Program-made: the position numbers and the translations under genes
Notes under the pieces: model-generated
The model's database searches: none
The model's input: the letters and a program-made list of their open reading frames with translations, nothing else
Told to the model about the DNA's origin: nothing
From: Faecalibacterium duncaniae
Lineage (GTDB): Bacteria; Bacillota; Clostridia; Oscillospirales; Ruminococcaceae
DNA: 64,000 bases
Direction of reading: 5' to 3'
Assembly: GCF_010509575.1 (NCBI RefSeq)
Contig: NZ_CP048437.1
Span: 2,604,001-2,668,000, forward strand
Shown: one piece after another, positions 63,405 to 64,000 of the stretch
Layout: every line of letters starts with the position of its first letter
Position numbering within the stretch: the first letter of the stretch is position 1

Positions 63405-63698
63405 CAGTGAAATATTCGGCTATGACGAGAAAGAGTACCCGGAAAGAATGCTGCAGAGAGCTGCCGGATGGTGCAAGGCAGTGCAGGGTGTCCGTGGGAA
63501 GATCCTCTCCGAGCTTTCCGGCTGAATGGGCGGCATCTGCGCCCCAGTAAGCGGGAACGGCAGGCCCCCGTTATCACGGGCCGCGCATTGTTGGATGCGC
63601 ACTGAGGGGCCGGGCTTTGCACCGGCAATAAGAGTGGTACCGCAGAGGATCTACGCCTTTGTCTCTTACAAACCGTAAGGGACAAAGGCGTTTTTGTT
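63405..63698 (+). ncRNA. T-box leader RNA
   Basis: A tRNA-sensing leader. Stem I opens AAAGAGTACC; the distal part has CAGAGAGCTGCCGGATGGTGC; the 3' arm holds GGGAAGATCCTCTCC, where the specifier is AUC (isoleucine) if aligned like glyQS, or GAU (aspartate). The T-box core GAGTGGTACCGCAG lies at 63632-63645 and would pair with an uncharged tRNA end. The terminator is ACGCCTTTGTC / GACAAAGGCGT (63653-63691) and a T-run. Uncharged tRNA would permit expression of the transporter downstream. Confidence 0.9.
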
Positions 63699-63775
63699 TG
63701 CGGGAAAGCCATTTTCCGGATGTTTCATTGCCTTTGCATCCGCAAAAATCAGGACCTGGAAAAGGAGAGTTTAAC

Positions 63776-64000
63776 ATGAAAACACTGGAAAAAGTAAGCG
63801 ACTTTGTAGGCAAGTATATGGCTGGCATCGTCATTGTGGTGGCAGCGCTGGCCCTGTTCTTCCCCGGCACATTCAGCGTGGTAAAGACCGCATGGGTCAA
63901 CACCCTGCTGGGCATCGTTATGTTCGGCATGGGCCTTACCCTGAAGCCGGAGGATTTCAAGGTGGTGTTCAGCCGCCCGAAGGACGTGATCATCGGCTGC
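63776..64000 (+). CDS. BASS-family (bile acid:sodium symporter-like) transporter, 5' part
   Basis: The first 75 codons of a membrane protein; the window ends before the rest. MKTLEKVSDFVGKYMAGIVIVVAALALFFPGTFSVVKTAWVNTLLGIVMFGMGLTLKPEDFKVVFSRPKDV is typical for the bacterial BASS family (YocS/PanS-like), with FGMGLTLKPEDF the signature of segment two. Such proteins carry organic anions with Na+. Its T-box control suggests an amino acid or a keto-acid precursor as substrate (inference). RBS AAAAGGAG. Confidence 0.88.
   Translation, partial: MKTLEKVSDFVGKYMAGIVIVVAALALFFPGTFSVVKTAWVNTLLGIVMFGMGLTLKPEDFKVVFSRPKDVIIGC

Overview
The window reads as chromosome of a Gram-positive, moderately GC-rich gut anaerobe of the Oscillospiraceae, most like Faecalibacterium. 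The grounds are Firmicutes-type ribosome-binding sites (AGGAGG) before nearly every gene, a T-box leader, FabK-type fatty acid synthesis, cellobiose phosphorolysis, many Cys-anchored lipoproteins (several with twin-arginine signals) and hairpin repeats of the kind common in this group. The genus is an inference from gene content, not from a database match.

Layout. 1-10337 (minus strand): nine genes for exported or membrane-associated proteins, namely a truncated Tat lipoprotein, a DUF4428 zinc protein, an SPFH protein with four zinc ribbons, three DUF3298-like lipoprotein paralogues and three small Tat lipoproteins. 10744-13664 (plus): a solute-binding lipoprotein and a membrane-anchored LuxR-type regulator, diverging from that cluster across DNA rich in G/C-run inverted repeats. 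14648-19214: a less GC-rich siderophore module (permease, ATPase, binding protein, AraC regulator, esterase) bordered by gene-poor, possibly degenerate DNA. 19464-21480: greA-lysS behind a consensus promoter. 21844-27749: a BspA-like surface protein, a MATE exporter, an AraC regulator and a sugar ABC ATPase.

28234-35583 is a disaccharide system: two permeases and a binding protein following a LacI repressor gene, divergent from cellobiose phosphorylase. Two exact 17-bp operator copies lie in the divergent intergenic region. The nearby MsmK-type ATPase probably energises the permeases. 35667-38142 is a polar amino acid ABC transporter. 38516-45419 holds a small secreted Cys protein, a two-part ThrE-type exporter, and an MMPL transporter with a YhgE-like exported partner, divergent from a TetR gene with two matching operators. 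A tRNA-Val(GAC) follows.

45834-54420 is a type II fatty acid operon in the order acpP-accD-accA-fabH-fabK-NMO-fabD-fabG-fabF-fabZ, mostly with overlapping or near-abutting genes. accB and accC are absent. Then come pepF, an mscL carrying a zinc ribbon, a serine recombinase whose apparent start codon is ATA, an AlgI/AlgJ-like O-acetylation pair, a purine permease, a small coiled-coil membrane protein, and a T-box leader before a truncated BASS-family transporter.

Most notable: (i) the recombinase beside short inverted repeats upstream of the O-acetylation genes; (ii) the binding-protein/LuxR pair facing the lipoprotein cluster; (iii) dispersed hairpin elements in which two copies show covarying stem pairs; (iv) the T-box before a BASS transporter.
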